From: JAIBCC01 sp963763855
GTDB lineage: Bacteria > Acidobacteriota > Blastocatellia > Pyrinomonadales > Pyrinomonadaceae
Reading direction: 5' to 3'
Assembly (NCBI GenBank): GCA_963763855.1
Contig: CAVXPU010000005.1
Location: forward strand, 3,224,001 to 3,288,000
Length of the DNA: 64,000 nt
The position numbers and the translations under genes were made by a program. The notes beneath the pieces were generated by a model that saw only the letters and a list, made by a program, of their open reading frames with translations, was not told the DNA's origin and ran no database searches. Shown here piece after piece: positions 44,489 to 53,185 of the stretch (position 1 is the stretch's first letter; each line of letters starts with the position of its first letter).

Positions 44489-46005
44489 TTAACCAATGCT
44501 GTCACGACCGAATCAATTATCGGTGAACTTTCATTTTTCCTCGTCTCATTATTTGTAAATATAACAAAAGCAAAGGTTTCATCATTTGAACTCTTCGCAA
44601 AACCCGCCAGAGAATTTACATAAGTAATCGAACCCGTTTTTGCTAAAACGCGACCTTGCAGATTTGCTAAACGCCCACGCATTGTGCCGTCAGTTCCCGA
44701 AATCGGCAATGAATTTTTGAACTCCTCAGCAAACTTACTTTGCGTTGCAAAAATCAGAGCCCTTCCCATCGCTTCCGGCGTAACAAAATCAAGCCGCGAT
44801 AAGCCCGAACCATCGTGAATTTTCACTTCATCGGCAGCGATTTTATTATCAATCAACCATTTTTTTATGACAGATGCACCTGCCGAATCGTCACCACGAG
44901 TTTTTTGAACTTTCGGATTTTCATCGGGTGCAGTTTCGCCAAATTTCTTGCCAAGAGTGCGTAAAATAAGCTCGGCGTATAGGTTAACTGAGTCTTTATT
45001 CATCTTGCGAATGATTTCGCTAAGCATTTTGCTGCTGATCGAAGCGAGTTCGTTTGCCTTGCTTGCATCAAATTTATTTTCCGTTTTCCAATCGGTTTGC
45101 TTTCACTTCGCCGTCAACTTTAATCCCTCTTTTTTCGAGTTTTTCTTTAAGAGTTTTAGCCGCCCATAAAGCAGGCTTGCTGACCGAAACTTTCGCTTGC
45201 AAATTCGCCCCATTTCCCCAAACATAGACTTCATTTTCGTTGATTTCACGCTTCAATCCGATGGCTTCAATATCTTGAATCGGGTTAACTTCGCCCGAGG
45301 TTTTCACGTAGTCGCTCGAAGAAAAAGGCTTGCCATTTTTCAGAGCTAACTTCCACTTGATTTTCATTAAAGGTTAGACGCCGAAGCCTCCGCTCCGTAA
45401 TACCATTGCAATTCGCCCCAAGCCCAACCGTCGCCGATCTTATCACCTTTGAAATAGCTTTCGTCACCAATTATGCTGCCCTTGATTTGCCTTAAACCCT
45501 TGTTTTTCAAATCATTAACAAGTTGGTCAATCGAATCCTCGGAAAAATCAGGCGAGCCTGTTCCGTATAAAATCAAGTCGCCAGTTAGCGTCCCATTTTC
45601 AATCTTCTGGTTCGAATAAAGTGATGTTTTCCAAGTAAAGTCTGCACCTAGCCTGTCTAAAGCAACGATGGAAGTGATCAATTTTTCGGTCGAAGCAGGA
45701 TTAAAAAGCTTCTGAGCATCGCGTCCGCAAGCGATTCGCCCGTCTTTTAGGCAAATCGCTATTATTCCCCAGCGAGCATTTGAAAATTCACTTTGATCAA
45801 TTATTTGATTGATTTTCTCGCAGCGGGCAAGATCTGCAGGCAACTTAGAAATCTCTAAAAGTTTGGAAAGATTAACGTTAGGAGCAGAGATGTCGATTTG
45901 ACTTGGCTCGACGATGTTCGTATTTTGATTGTTTTGACTATTGAAAAAACAAGCGGAGTTGAGAAGAATTAAGGAAAGAAAGCTAATTCCAAGATTTAAC
46001 CTCAT
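44485..46005 (-). CDS. dacB: D-alanyl-D-alanine carboxypeptidase/endopeptidase (PBP4 type), frameshifted
   Basis: A class C low-molecular-weight PBP that trims cross-links in peptidoglycan, anchored as a lipoprotein (signal ending LNSAC). GGAGG precedes ATG 46005, which overlaps the upstream gene stop by 23 bases. Three pieces: 45367-46005 with the SxxK motif NPASTEKL and GTGSPDFSEDS; 45074-45367; and 44485-45027 with the SxN motif (DSVN) and LAKTGSITYV. Frame changes sit near 45330-45375 (two) and 45030-45075 (one). All three catalytic motifs are retained, so sequencing indels are as likely as true loss. Confidence 0.85.
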
Positions 46006-46621
46006 TTGATAACCTCCCAAATCCTTCTGGAAAAGACATTTCCAACTCAGCAAGCAACTGATTTCCGACGAGTCGTTCGCATTCTTCAACTGCTCGTTTC
46101 GTTTCTAATTCTAGGGAAGGGCGACTCGTTCCATAAACCAATTCTTTCAGCTTTTTCCTATCGTAAGTTATTTTCTCGCCAGATTGATAACGAAACCAAT
46201 AGTTTTCCGAAACGTGAGGATTTATACCAATTAAATACCAAGCCTCAATCGCAGGCACAGGCACACCAATTGCTACTTTTAGTAATTCTCTACTTTCAAT
46301 TTTTTGTAATCCTCTAAGTGAGTTTTCAACTGCTTTTCTCAACTGGCAAAGGCGACAATTATGATTTAGGTTATTTTCGTGTTCAGCGATGTGAACCGGC
46401 GTATCATCTGAATCAGACGCGACCACAAGAGCTTCAGCATTAGAATCGTAATAAACAGCAGCTATGACCGATGGTAAATCTCGATCAAGGTGGGATGAAC
46501 TTCTATAAATCAATTTATTAGGTAAATTGGTTTCTTCAATTTCTTCTTGCAAGATTCCTCTAACGATAATTATGAGGGCAGATTCATCGGCGGTGGATTC
46601 GCTAAAAAATGCAATTTTCAT
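45983..46621 (-). CDS. Putative TOPRIM-like partner of AAA ATPase
   Basis: A 212-residue protein with no signal peptide. MKIAFFSESTADESALIII places a glutamate in the first strand, and EALVVASDSDDTPVH supplies a DxDD acidic pair after a beta strand, the arrangement of TOPRIM-like/DUF4276 nucleases paired with AAA ATPases. NHNCRLCQLRKAV has two cysteines, and VAIGVPVPAIEAWYLIG is another conserved-looking stretch. It overlaps the ATPase stop by 4 bases (ATGA) and dacB by 23. The family assignment is by motif only. Confidence 0.6.
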   Translation of the reverse strand: MKIAFFSESTADESALIIIVRGILQEEIEETNLPNKLIYRSSSHLDRDLPSVIAAVYYDSNAEALVVASDSDDTPVHIAEHENNLNHNCRLCQLRKAVENSLRGLQKIESRELLKVAIGVPVPAIEAWYLIGINPHVSENYWFRYQSGEKITYDRKKLKELVYGTSRPSLELETKRAVEECERLVGNQLLAELEMSFPEGFGRLSNEVKSWN

Positions 46622-47652
46622 ACCTGAGCAGGAACTCCCCCTAACACGCCGCTATACCAAATTTCACCCAAAGGAGCATCCTGCAAAATTTCTTTGATAT
46701 GGGGTTTATCAATTAATCTTTCAAAATGAACGCCTTTTTCATCTTTGCTGGAAATCACGATTTCTTCAGGATTGTCTTTGTACAGATCAAGTAAATACGG
46801 CGAATGCGTCGTCGCGATAACTTGAATCGGTTCACGTTTTTCCCCATAATTTTCAGGAAACGCCAAACGATACATCGCCTCTTGAATATTTCGCAAAAGC
46901 CTTGGATGAATACCTTTTTCAGGCTCTTCAAAAGCAACTATTTTTGGCGGATTTGGCAAATAGGCAATTGTTAGATATGCCAAAGCTAAAAGGGTTCCGT
47001 CCGAAAGTTCACTCGCCTTGATTTTATGCTTTCCAACGGTTGTTCTTAGTAAAAACGATCTGCTTCCTGTATTTGGTGTGCCAAATAAAATCTGGTCAAA
47101 CTCAGGAAACCATTCATTAAGTTCTCTATTTAAACCAATAAATCTTTCTGGTTCGTTATCTCGAAGCCTATCTAATACTCCCGCAAAATCAAGCCCACTA
47201 GTCTTTAACTCTATGTTAGGAGCAAGCGAAACTTCATTTGCAATTAGACCCGCTTCAAAAGAAAATATCTCAAAATTGCTGATAAATTCCTCTATTTTTG
47301 TAGGAATACCTCTTGGCAAAAACTCGTGCGGTAATTGGGGATTGCCATGTGAATTAAGATATTGAAATCTTTCTATGACATTTCTACCATCATTTTGCCA
47401 CCAAGAACTTCGTATACTAATTTCTGGATTATCCCACGTAAAAAGCACATCTGCTCTACTATTCGCTATGGATAGTCCAACTGACAATATATCGTTTAAC
47501 TGAGAAGGAGAAGGATTTGATGCATATTTAGCGGCTTTCAGAGCCGTACTTTTCCCTGTTCCATTTGCTCCGACGATCAGCGTGAATCGCCCAAGTGGAA
47601 GTGTTGCGTCTTGCAACGCTTTAAAGTTTTTGTAATGAATTGAAGTAATCAT
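46618..47652 (-). CDS. AAA family ATPase (AAA_21/OLD-like)
   Basis: A 344-residue SMC/OLD-type ATPase: FKALQDATLPLGRFTLIVGANGTGKSTALK (Walker A at about 29-36), a middle insertion without coiled coil, ELSDGTLLALAYL (ABC signature), KIVAFEEPEKGIHPRLL (Walker B with the catalytic Glu) and TTHSPYLLDLY (switch His). No nuclease domain is attached, which fits a system where the nuclease is the neighbour (45983-46621). Start overlaps gpmI by 1 base and stop overlaps the next gene by 4. Confidence 0.88.
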   Translation of the reverse strand: MITSIHYKNFKALQDATLPLGRFTLIVGANGTGKSTALKAAKYASNPSPSQLNDILSVGLSIANSRADVLFTWDNPEISIRSSWWQNDGRNVIERFQYLNSHGNPQLPHEFLPRGIPTKIEEFISNFEIFSFEAGLIANEVSLAPNIELKTSGLDFAGVLDRLRDNEPERFIGLNRELNEWFPEFDQILFGTPNTGSRSFLLRTTVGKHKIKASELSDGTLLALAYLTIAYLPNPPKIVAFEEPEKGIHPRLLRNIQEAMYRLAFPENYGEKREPIQVIATTHSPYLLDLYKDNPEEIVISSKDEKGVHFERLIDKPHIKEILQDAPLGEIWYSGVLGGVPAQV

Positions 47653-49205
47653 TAATGTTCCACGCGTAAATCCCTACCCGTCATTTCGTCAGGTTTTGCG
47701 ATTCCCAAAATGCCCAAAATCGTCGGTGCAATATCTTCCAAAGCCCCGTCTGTGCGGAGTTGCGTGCCATTTGCGTGTTCATCGACCAGATGAAAAGGTA
47801 CCGGATTTTTGGTGTGTGAATTATTGATATCACCATTGTAAAGGTCGATCATTTCTTCGCAATTGCCGTGGTCGGACGTGATTAAAGCGATTCCGTTCAT
47901 CTCGCGAATCTTTTGTAAAACACCGCCAAGACAGGTGTCGATAAATTGAACCGCTTCGATAGTTTTATTGAGATTTCCGCCATGTGCGATAATATCAGCT
48001 GCAGCTAAATTGACGATAAAAACGTCATTTTCGCCCGCTTCGAGTCCGCGTAAAAGCTTATCGGTAACCTTAAAACAACCCATTTCAGGTTGAGTTTCAT
48101 AGGCTGAAAGTTTCGGTGAAGGAATTAGTATGCGTTGCTCGCAATCATGCTCAGATTCAATTCCGCCATTGAAAAAATATGTGACGTGAGCATATTTCTC
48201 AGTCTCGGTTAGTCGGCAATTTAAGACGCCTTCTTTGGCGAAAATTTGTGCTAAAACGTTGGCTTCTTCTTCTAGTGGGAATGCTACAGGCAATCCAAAA
48301 GTTCGATCATATTCGGTAAGGCAAACGGTGTGAATATTGGGTTTAGCAATCGAACTATCTTCATTGTCCTCTTTTACTGAGAGCGATTTAACCAATTGAC
48401 GCATTCGATCTGAACGATGATTGAAAAATATGACCGTGTCGCCATCTTGAATAGTTGCAACCGGGATTCCAGGCTTTTCTTCCAAAACAATTGGCTGGAT
48501 AAACTCATCATTTATTCCGCGTAGAAAAGAACCCCGAATTGCCGAAACTGCATCGAAACCGCGTTCGCCTTCGGCATGAACGAGCATCGTGAAAACTCTC
48601 GCAGTCCGCTCCCAATTTTGGTCTTTATCCATCCCATAATATCGACCGCAAATGCTGGCAATTTTTCCTAGACCAATATCAGCAAGCTTAATTTCTAAGG
48701 CTTCGATGTAAATATCGGCAGTTCTGGGCAGCACATCACGACCATCTAAAATCGGATGAACAAACACTTTTTTTAATCCAAAACTTTTCGCCATCCGCAA
48801 AATTGCAAAAAGATGTTCTTTCGAAGAATGCACATCGCCATCTGAAAGCAAGCCTATCAAATGCAGTGAAGTATTGTTGGCTTTCGCTCGTTTCATGGCT
48901 TCCGCTAAAACTTGATTTTCAAAAAACGCACCTGATTTTATGGCTTTGCCGATTTTACTTACTTCAGTTTGGACAATTCTACCCGCACCGATATTCATGT
49001 GTCCCACTTCCGAACTGCCGCTAACACCATCGGGCAAACCAACCCTCGCACCCGAAGCTTCGAGCAGAGTTTTCGGATATTTAGTGCAAATTTCATCGTA
49101 ATAAGGCGTATATGCCAAGGCAATAGCATTCCCTTCGCGACGCGGCGAATAGCCCCAACCATCAATAATAACCAATGCTAAAGGTCTTTTGCGTCCGTCA
49201 TTCAT
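47652..49205 (-). CDS. gpmI: 2,3-bisphosphoglycerate-independent phosphoglycerate mutase
   Basis: Interconverts 3- and 2-phosphoglycerate in glycolysis and gluconeogenesis using two Mn ions. About 517 residues. ALVIIDGWGYSPRREGNAI holds the first metal Asp, and SGSSEVGHMNIGAGR carries the phosphorylated Ser; C-terminal HGGNLN, TSDHGNCEEM and NNSHTKNPVPF give the remaining metal ligands. The start at 49205 is preferred to 49259, which would add a peptide not typical of the family. Enolase and pyruvate kinase, the next enzymes, are also in this window. Confidence 0.94.
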   Translation of the reverse strand: MNDGRKRPLALVIIDGWGYSPRREGNAIALAYTPYYDEICTKYPKTLLEASGARVGLPDGVSGSSEVGHMNIGAGRIVQTEVSKIGKAIKSGAFFENQVLAEAMKRAKANNTSLHLIGLLSDGDVHSSKEHLFAILRMAKSFGLKKVFVHPILDGRDVLPRTADIYIEALEIKLADIGLGKIASICGRYYGMDKDQNWERTARVFTMLVHAEGERGFDAVSAIRGSFLRGINDEFIQPIVLEEKPGIPVATIQDGDTVIFFNHRSDRMRQLVKSLSVKEDNEDSSIAKPNIHTVCLTEYDRTFGLPVAFPLEEEANVLAQIFAKEGVLNCRLTETEKYAHVTYFFNGGIESEHDCEQRILIPSPKLSAYETQPEMGCFKVTDKLLRGLEAGENDVFIVNLAAADIIAHGGNLNKTIEAVQFIDTCLGGVLQKIREMNGIALITSDHGNCEEMIDLYNGDINNSHTKNPVPFHLVDEHANGTQLRTDGALEDIAPTILGILGIAKPDEMTGRDLRVEH

Positions 49206-49286
49206 ATCCGTCTTTGTTCCAAATCCCAAAGTATAATTTCCAATTTTAAGTGTTCGCATCTTTAAACAGGTCGAAAAATTTAACTT

Positions 49287-49730
49287 TTAATATGCATTTG
49301 GGGCAGGTAATTCCATCCAACGCTCAGGAAACTTCAAACCATGAAAACCAAATTTTGAATACAGTCCGTGGGCATCTTTGGTTGCTAAAATCCATCGCCT
49401 CAAACCTTGCAGATGCGAATGATTCAGCATAACTTCCATCAGCCATTTACTCAAGCCTTGTCCGCGAAACTCGTCCAAAATAAAAACGTCTCCGATATAA
49501 GCAAACGTAGCAAAATCAGTAATAATTCTGGCAAATCCAATCTGCCTTTCTTTGAAATATACTCCAAAACAAAGTGAATTTTCGATCGCAATCTGAGTTT
49601 GCTCTAAAGTGCGATTTTTTGCCCAATACGATTCGGTTTGCAAAAAATTTTGAATCACATCAATTTGCAGGCGTTTTTTGTCGGTGCTGATTACAAATTC
49701 ACCATTTTGGCACTCTTGAAAGTCGATCAT
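49287..49730 (-). CDS. GNAT family N-acetyltransferase
   Basis: A 147-residue single-domain GNAT. FARIITDFATFAYIGDVFILDEFRGQGLSKWLMEVML contains the Q/RxxGx acetyl-CoA loop (RGQGLS), and GLRRWILATKDAHGLYSKFGF the usual C-terminal helix-strand. ESYWAKNRT matches the subgroup acting on small amines or arylamines, but the substrate is unknown. The stop of the next gene upstream is 6 bases away, and it precedes gpmI on the same strand. Confidence 0.85.
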   Translation of the reverse strand: MIDFQECQNGEFVISTDKKRLQIDVIQNFLQTESYWAKNRTLEQTQIAIENSLCFGVYFKERQIGFARIITDFATFAYIGDVFILDEFRGQGLSKWLMEVMLNHSHLQGLRRWILATKDAHGLYSKFGFHGLKFPERWMELPAPNAY

Positions 49731-49735
49731 GAAAC

Positions 49736-49969
49736 TTAACTCTTTTTGGAATCTTTCCTTTCTTTTGGAGTTTGTCCGGTTATCCCTTTAAAGAGCAATG
49801 GCAAAGAAAAACCTATTCCAGCCCCCATCAAACCGCCAAAAAGCATCATTCCCAATATTCCACTTGCCGAATTATACAAAAATCCGGCGATGAAAATAGT
49901 AATTAATAATCCAATCGCACCAAAAATCAACGCATTTGTTTTCGATAAACTACGTGCCCAATTTTCCAT
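49736..49969 (-). CDS. Small two-helix membrane protein
   Basis: A 77-residue protein with two hydrophobic segments, ALIFGAIGLLITIFIAGFLYN and GILGMMLFGGLMGAGIGFSLPLLF, separated by a short loop, and a basic C-terminus (GITGQTPKERKDSKKS). AGGAGAT precedes the ATG. No family recognised. Lies between the zinc-ribbon gene and the GNAT gene, 16 and 6 bases away, so probably one operon. Confidence 0.7.
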   Translation of the reverse strand: MENWARSLSKTNALIFGAIGLLITIFIAGFLYNSASGILGMMLFGGLMGAGIGFSLPLLFKGITGQTPKERKDSKKS

Positions 49970-49985
49970 GTTATCTCCTTTTTAT

Positions 49986-50201
49986 TTAGCTTTGTTGGAA
50001 TTTCGCTTTGCAAGTAGGGCATTCAACCAGCGTTTTCGTGCCGCTCAGCGGAATAGTTGGGATGATAAAAAATAACGTCAAAAAATTCATCCCTTTTTTA
50101 ATCGTAAAAGGAGCGACCGTATTGCATTGCCCGCAACGCATCGGCTGAATCGTCAATTCAGAACCCCAAGTGATATATTTTGTGCCGATAACGAAAAACA
50201 T
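49986..50201 (-). CDS. Small zinc-ribbon domain protein
   Basis: A 71-residue protein with two CxxC knuckles, MRCGQCNTVA and VECPTCKAKF, separated by a hydrophobic loop (GMNFLTLFFIIPTIPL). This is the pattern of a bacterial zinc-ribbon protein family of unknown role. The stop of the FlaR-like gene is 3 bases upstream, indicating co-transcription. Confidence 0.75.
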   Translation of the reverse strand: MFFVIGTKYITWGSELTIQPMRCGQCNTVAPFTIKKGMNFLTLFFIIPTIPLSGTKTLVECPTCKAKFQQS

Positions 50202-50204
50202 AAT

Positions 50205-50729
50205 TTAAGATTCTAACTCATTTTTTTGCAAATTTAATAAAAACTTTTCAACTTCACGATCCGATTTCAGACAAATTATGGTTTTTTTGCTTTCAAATTC
50301 CCGCAATTTTTCATCAATTTTCGGTTTAGCAGTTATCGGAAAATTCCAAACCCAACCGAGCATATCGAGATCGATTTTCTCATTACACCCTTCGCTCATA
50401 TCCGGACGATTTGTATTTCGATATTTGATTCTTCGCTTTAATATCCGATAAAGACAGGTAATTCGTGGGAAATCAAGAAAAATAGCCGTATCGCAAGCTG
50501 CTAAACGAATCTCCATTGTACCGCCAAAATTACCGTCCATAATCCACGAATCTTTTTTGAGCATTTCGGCAACTCGTTCACTCCATTCGTCTTTTGGTGG
50601 TTTGATCCAATTTGACTGCCAATAAAGCCTGTCAAGATGAAGCACTTCAAGTTTCAAAATTTCGCCCAAACGCCTTGCCAAAGTTGATTTTCCGGCACCG
50701 CCCGACCCAATTATGACGATTCGTTTCAT
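50205..50729 (-). CDS. Adenylate-kinase-like P-loop protein (FlaR/topology modulation type)
   Basis: A 174-residue protein with IVIIGSGGAGKSTLARRLGEIL at the N-terminus and LEVLHLDRLYWQSNWIKPP, MDGNFGGTMEIRLAACDTAIFLDFPR and YRILKRRIKYR, the hallmark blocks of the topology modulation (FlaR) group of small kinase-like proteins. The true substrate is unknown. First in the run of short genes 50729 to 49287 on the minus strand. Confidence 0.85.
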   Translation of the reverse strand: MKRIVIIGSGGAGKSTLARRLGEILKLEVLHLDRLYWQSNWIKPPKDEWSERVAEMLKKDSWIMDGNFGGTMEIRLAACDTAIFLDFPRITCLYRILKRRIKYRNTNRPDMSEGCNEKIDLDMLGWVWNFPITAKPKIDEKLREFESKKTIICLKSDREVEKFLLNLQKNELES

Positions 50730-50775
50730 AAACCTAAAGTACCAAGTCGCTATCGCTTCCTGTTCTCAAACTATC

Positions 50776-51538
50776 TTAAAACAATGATTTCTTTTGATAA
50801 AGTGCGAGAAAATCCATCAGCAAAGCAACCGAACAATGGAGCGTAAGTCCGAGCCAAATGCTTCCGTTGGTATAACTTAGCCAACCCAAAAACACTCCGG
50901 CAATGATAGCCGCGAAAGCTTCGGGAGCAGGTTTGCCAAAATGAATCATGCAATATGGAATCGTCATTACAAAAATTGCGTAATGTCCGAGAGAGTTTTT
51001 CAGGCTTTGAATTAGAAACCCGCGAAAGAAAAATTCCGTGCAAAAAAATTGGAGAATATAAACGATTTCCCAAACAAGAAGCGTATAACCAAAATACGAA
51101 TCGCCAGTTAAAAATCTTCAAAAAAGGATATTTATTAACAAACCCGGACGTTAGCGAAGCGAGAAAAACGAGCGGAATCATGATTGCGAGACAAAGTAGC
51201 AAAACGTAAAGAAAACCTTCTTCGATCTGTAATTTCAAACCAAAATCGGTTAGATTTTTTCCAAAAACAAACTTAATAAAGAATGCAGGAATCAGAAAAT
51301 AGAAAATCGTGAGTAATGCAAACCAAAATGACAACTGCCGTAAGTTATTATCATCATTGGAATTAAAGAAATCTCCAACAAACGCAATCGGAGTATTTCG
51401 CAATAATTCCGAGATAAGCTTCGTGCTATTCAGATAATAGATACAGGTCAAAGCGAATGCTGCATAAAGCATTGCAAAGAGAGCAATTTTGTCTAAATTG
51501 GCAAAATCAAGTTTGATAGCATCGTAAATTTTGAGCAT
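50776..51538 (-). CDS. CPBP-family intramembrane protease, frameshifted
   Basis: A membrane protein with several hydrophobic helices from ATG 51538. The first frame reads to about PFLKIFNW; the neighbouring frame from about 51120 continues as DSYFGYTLLVWEIVY, then EFFFRGFLIQSLK (the Glu...Arg motif 1 of CPBP proteases), CMIHFGKPAPE (motif 2 His) and GVFLGWL, ending at 50776. The break lies in a T-run near 51117-51127. Family members process CAAX-like or bacteriocin peptides or act in immunity; the target is unknown. Confidence 0.75.
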
Positions 51539-51552
51539 TAATTTTTATGGTT

Positions 51553-52401
51553 TTAATGAATTCCCGTTTTCTTTATCATTCCGCCTTCGGCATCTGCCAG
51601 CGGATGAACTATAACGAAAGCCGTGTCATCTATTTCGTTCACTAAAGTTTTAACATTTCCGATTTCGAGACGAGTGACGACGCAATAGATAATATCTTGT
51701 GCTTTATCAGATAAGCCACGGCGACCTTCATAAATAGTTACGCTTCGATTTAAATCTCTGACAATAGACTTTCTAATTTCTTCGCTTTTCTCTGAAACAA
51801 TGATTATTGCTGTATATTCTTCGATTCCGTGAAGTAAGAAATTAGCAGTTTTAGCCGCCGCAATATATGTAAGAATTGAATACAAAGCGATTTCGATACT
51901 CAAGAAAAACGCAGCAGCAAGGAAAATAAATATATTCAGAATCAGAATTACATCGCCAACCCGCAGCAAATGACTGTTTTTGCTGACAAGCAAAGCAGCA
52001 ACCTCAGTTCCGTCTAAAACCGCTCCTCCACGAATCGCCAACCCAATTCCGGCACCGATGAAAAACCCGCCAAAAACAGCCGTTAATAGTAAATCAGGCG
52101 TAACATCAGGATATTTAACGACCGCCAAACAAATTGCTAAACCCAATATAGCCAACGCACTTTTGAACGCAAATTTTTTCCCGATTTGCTTGTAGCCAAC
52201 GGCAATAAAGGGAAGATTAAAGATAAGAATAAGGATTGAAAGTGGAAACCCGAAAATCTGGGAAAGTAACATCGAAATTCCCGTCACACCGCCATCAATA
52301 AAATTACTCGACAGCAAAAATCCTTTCAACCCCATTCCGACTGATAAAATACCGAGAAGGATGAGAACTATGTCTTTCAATTCTTTGACAAAAGTTTTCA
52401 T
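51553..52401 (-). CDS. YitT family membrane protein
   Basis: A 282-residue protein with about five membrane helices (GILSVGMGLKGFLLSSNFIDGGVTG-type N-terminus, the YitT_membrane repeat) and a soluble C-terminal DUF2179 domain (AIIIVSEKSEEIRKSIVRDLN, GRRGLSDKAQDIIYCVVTRLE). Homologues are common but their transport substrate is not known. The start is 14 bases from the CPBP gene, which follows on the same strand. Confidence 0.9.
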   Translation of the reverse strand: MKTFVKELKDIVLILLGILSVGMGLKGFLLSSNFIDGGVTGISMLLSQIFGFPLSILILIFNLPFIAVGYKQIGKKFAFKSALAILGLAICLAVVKYPDVTPDLLLTAVFGGFFIGAGIGLAIRGGAVLDGTEVAALLVSKNSHLLRVGDVILILNIFIFLAAAFFLSIEIALYSILTYIAAAKTANFLLHGIEEYTAIIIVSEKSEEIRKSIVRDLNRSVTIYEGRRGLSDKAQDIIYCVVTRLEIGNVKTLVNEIDDTAFVIVHPLADAEGGMIKKTGIH

Positions 52402-52464
52402 CCTTCAATAATAGCGAATTAAATGGCTTTTTCAAAAATTATGATTTGATTTGGAGCGATGAAG

Positions 52465-52840
52465 TTAAATTGATGGTTTTTCCCATTTTAGATTTCTGAT
52501 GAATTTGAAATCATCAACATTGTAGGTCAAAATTTTAAATTATTTTCGAGTGCAGATGCGGCAATTAAAGCGTCAGCCAATAATAGTCCGTGCGAGTTTG
52601 AATAAGTGTCAATCAGATCAATCGCAAGTTGAGAAATATCAGAATCAATCAACAAAAGCGGAAAATTATCAAGAACTTTTTTTACAATGCGTTTTTCTTC
52701 ATTAGATTTTGAGCCTTGCAGACATTCGATATAAATAGTTGCATCTCAACTACTTCAATATTCTCAACATAATATGTGACGGTCTGATTTCCCTTGAAAA
52801 TCTGCGAAAATACATTCGTATCAGGCAAATAGATAATCAT
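52465..52840 (-). pseudogene. PIN-family toxin, frameshifted
   Basis: Begins MIIYLPDTNVFSQIFKGN, continues in another frame near 52737 as TIYIECLQGSKSNEEKRIVKK, DNFPLLLIDSDISQLAIDLIDTY and LLLADALIAASALENNLKF, and ends after a second change near 52530 with TYNVDDF. The Asp in DTN, the Glu in IEC and the Asp in LADALIAA are the PIN catalytic residues. Overlaps its antitoxin by 20 bases, a VapBC arrangement. Two changes in about 370 bases could be real inactivation. Confidence 0.7.
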
Positions 52841-53084
52841 ATTTTACCTTATTTTTGTCGCGAATATTACGAGCGATTTCTTCTGCAGATTCTTCTCTGT
52901 CAGCCCAAATACCACAAGCATTCGCCAAATCTTCTTTCAGACTATTTCGTCTTGGTGGAATAATATTCGATGTTTTTACTTCATTTTCCTCAAGCTCAGC
53001 CAAAAGTTTTTTGGTGAATTTACTGTCTTTTATACGAAACAAACGGTTTATATTCTCTGGTATTTCTATCACAAGTTGTCCCAT
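52821..53084 (-). CDS. Antitoxin of the PIN toxin pair
   Basis: An 87-residue protein; GAGGTAAGA precedes ATG 53084, in preference to a further upstream ATG. It opens GQLVIEIPENINRLFRIKDSKF, a beta-strand plus helix with a hydrophobic pattern seen in antitoxins, and ends in a charged tail (DLANACGIWADREESAEEIARNIRDKNKVK). It overlaps the PIN gene by 20 bases. Remains open while its toxin is broken. Confidence 0.65.
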   Translation of the reverse strand: MGQLVIEIPENINRLFRIKDSKFTKKLLAELEENEVKTSNIIPPRRNSLKEDLANACGIWADREESAEEIARNIRDKNKVKYDYLFA

Positions 53085-53185
53085 AATTCTTACCTCAATG
53101 AGGATTTTACCATACAAAAAATCAAAGGTGAAAAAATCAGTCTAATGCGACTTTTCCACCTTTCCACCTTTCTATTTTTCACTTT

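Noticed and set aside
46006..46317. Plus-strand 103-codon frame opposite the TOPRIM-like gene
   Set aside because: Opposite an overlapping, coupled gene with conserved motifs; basic and low-complexity, no start signal.
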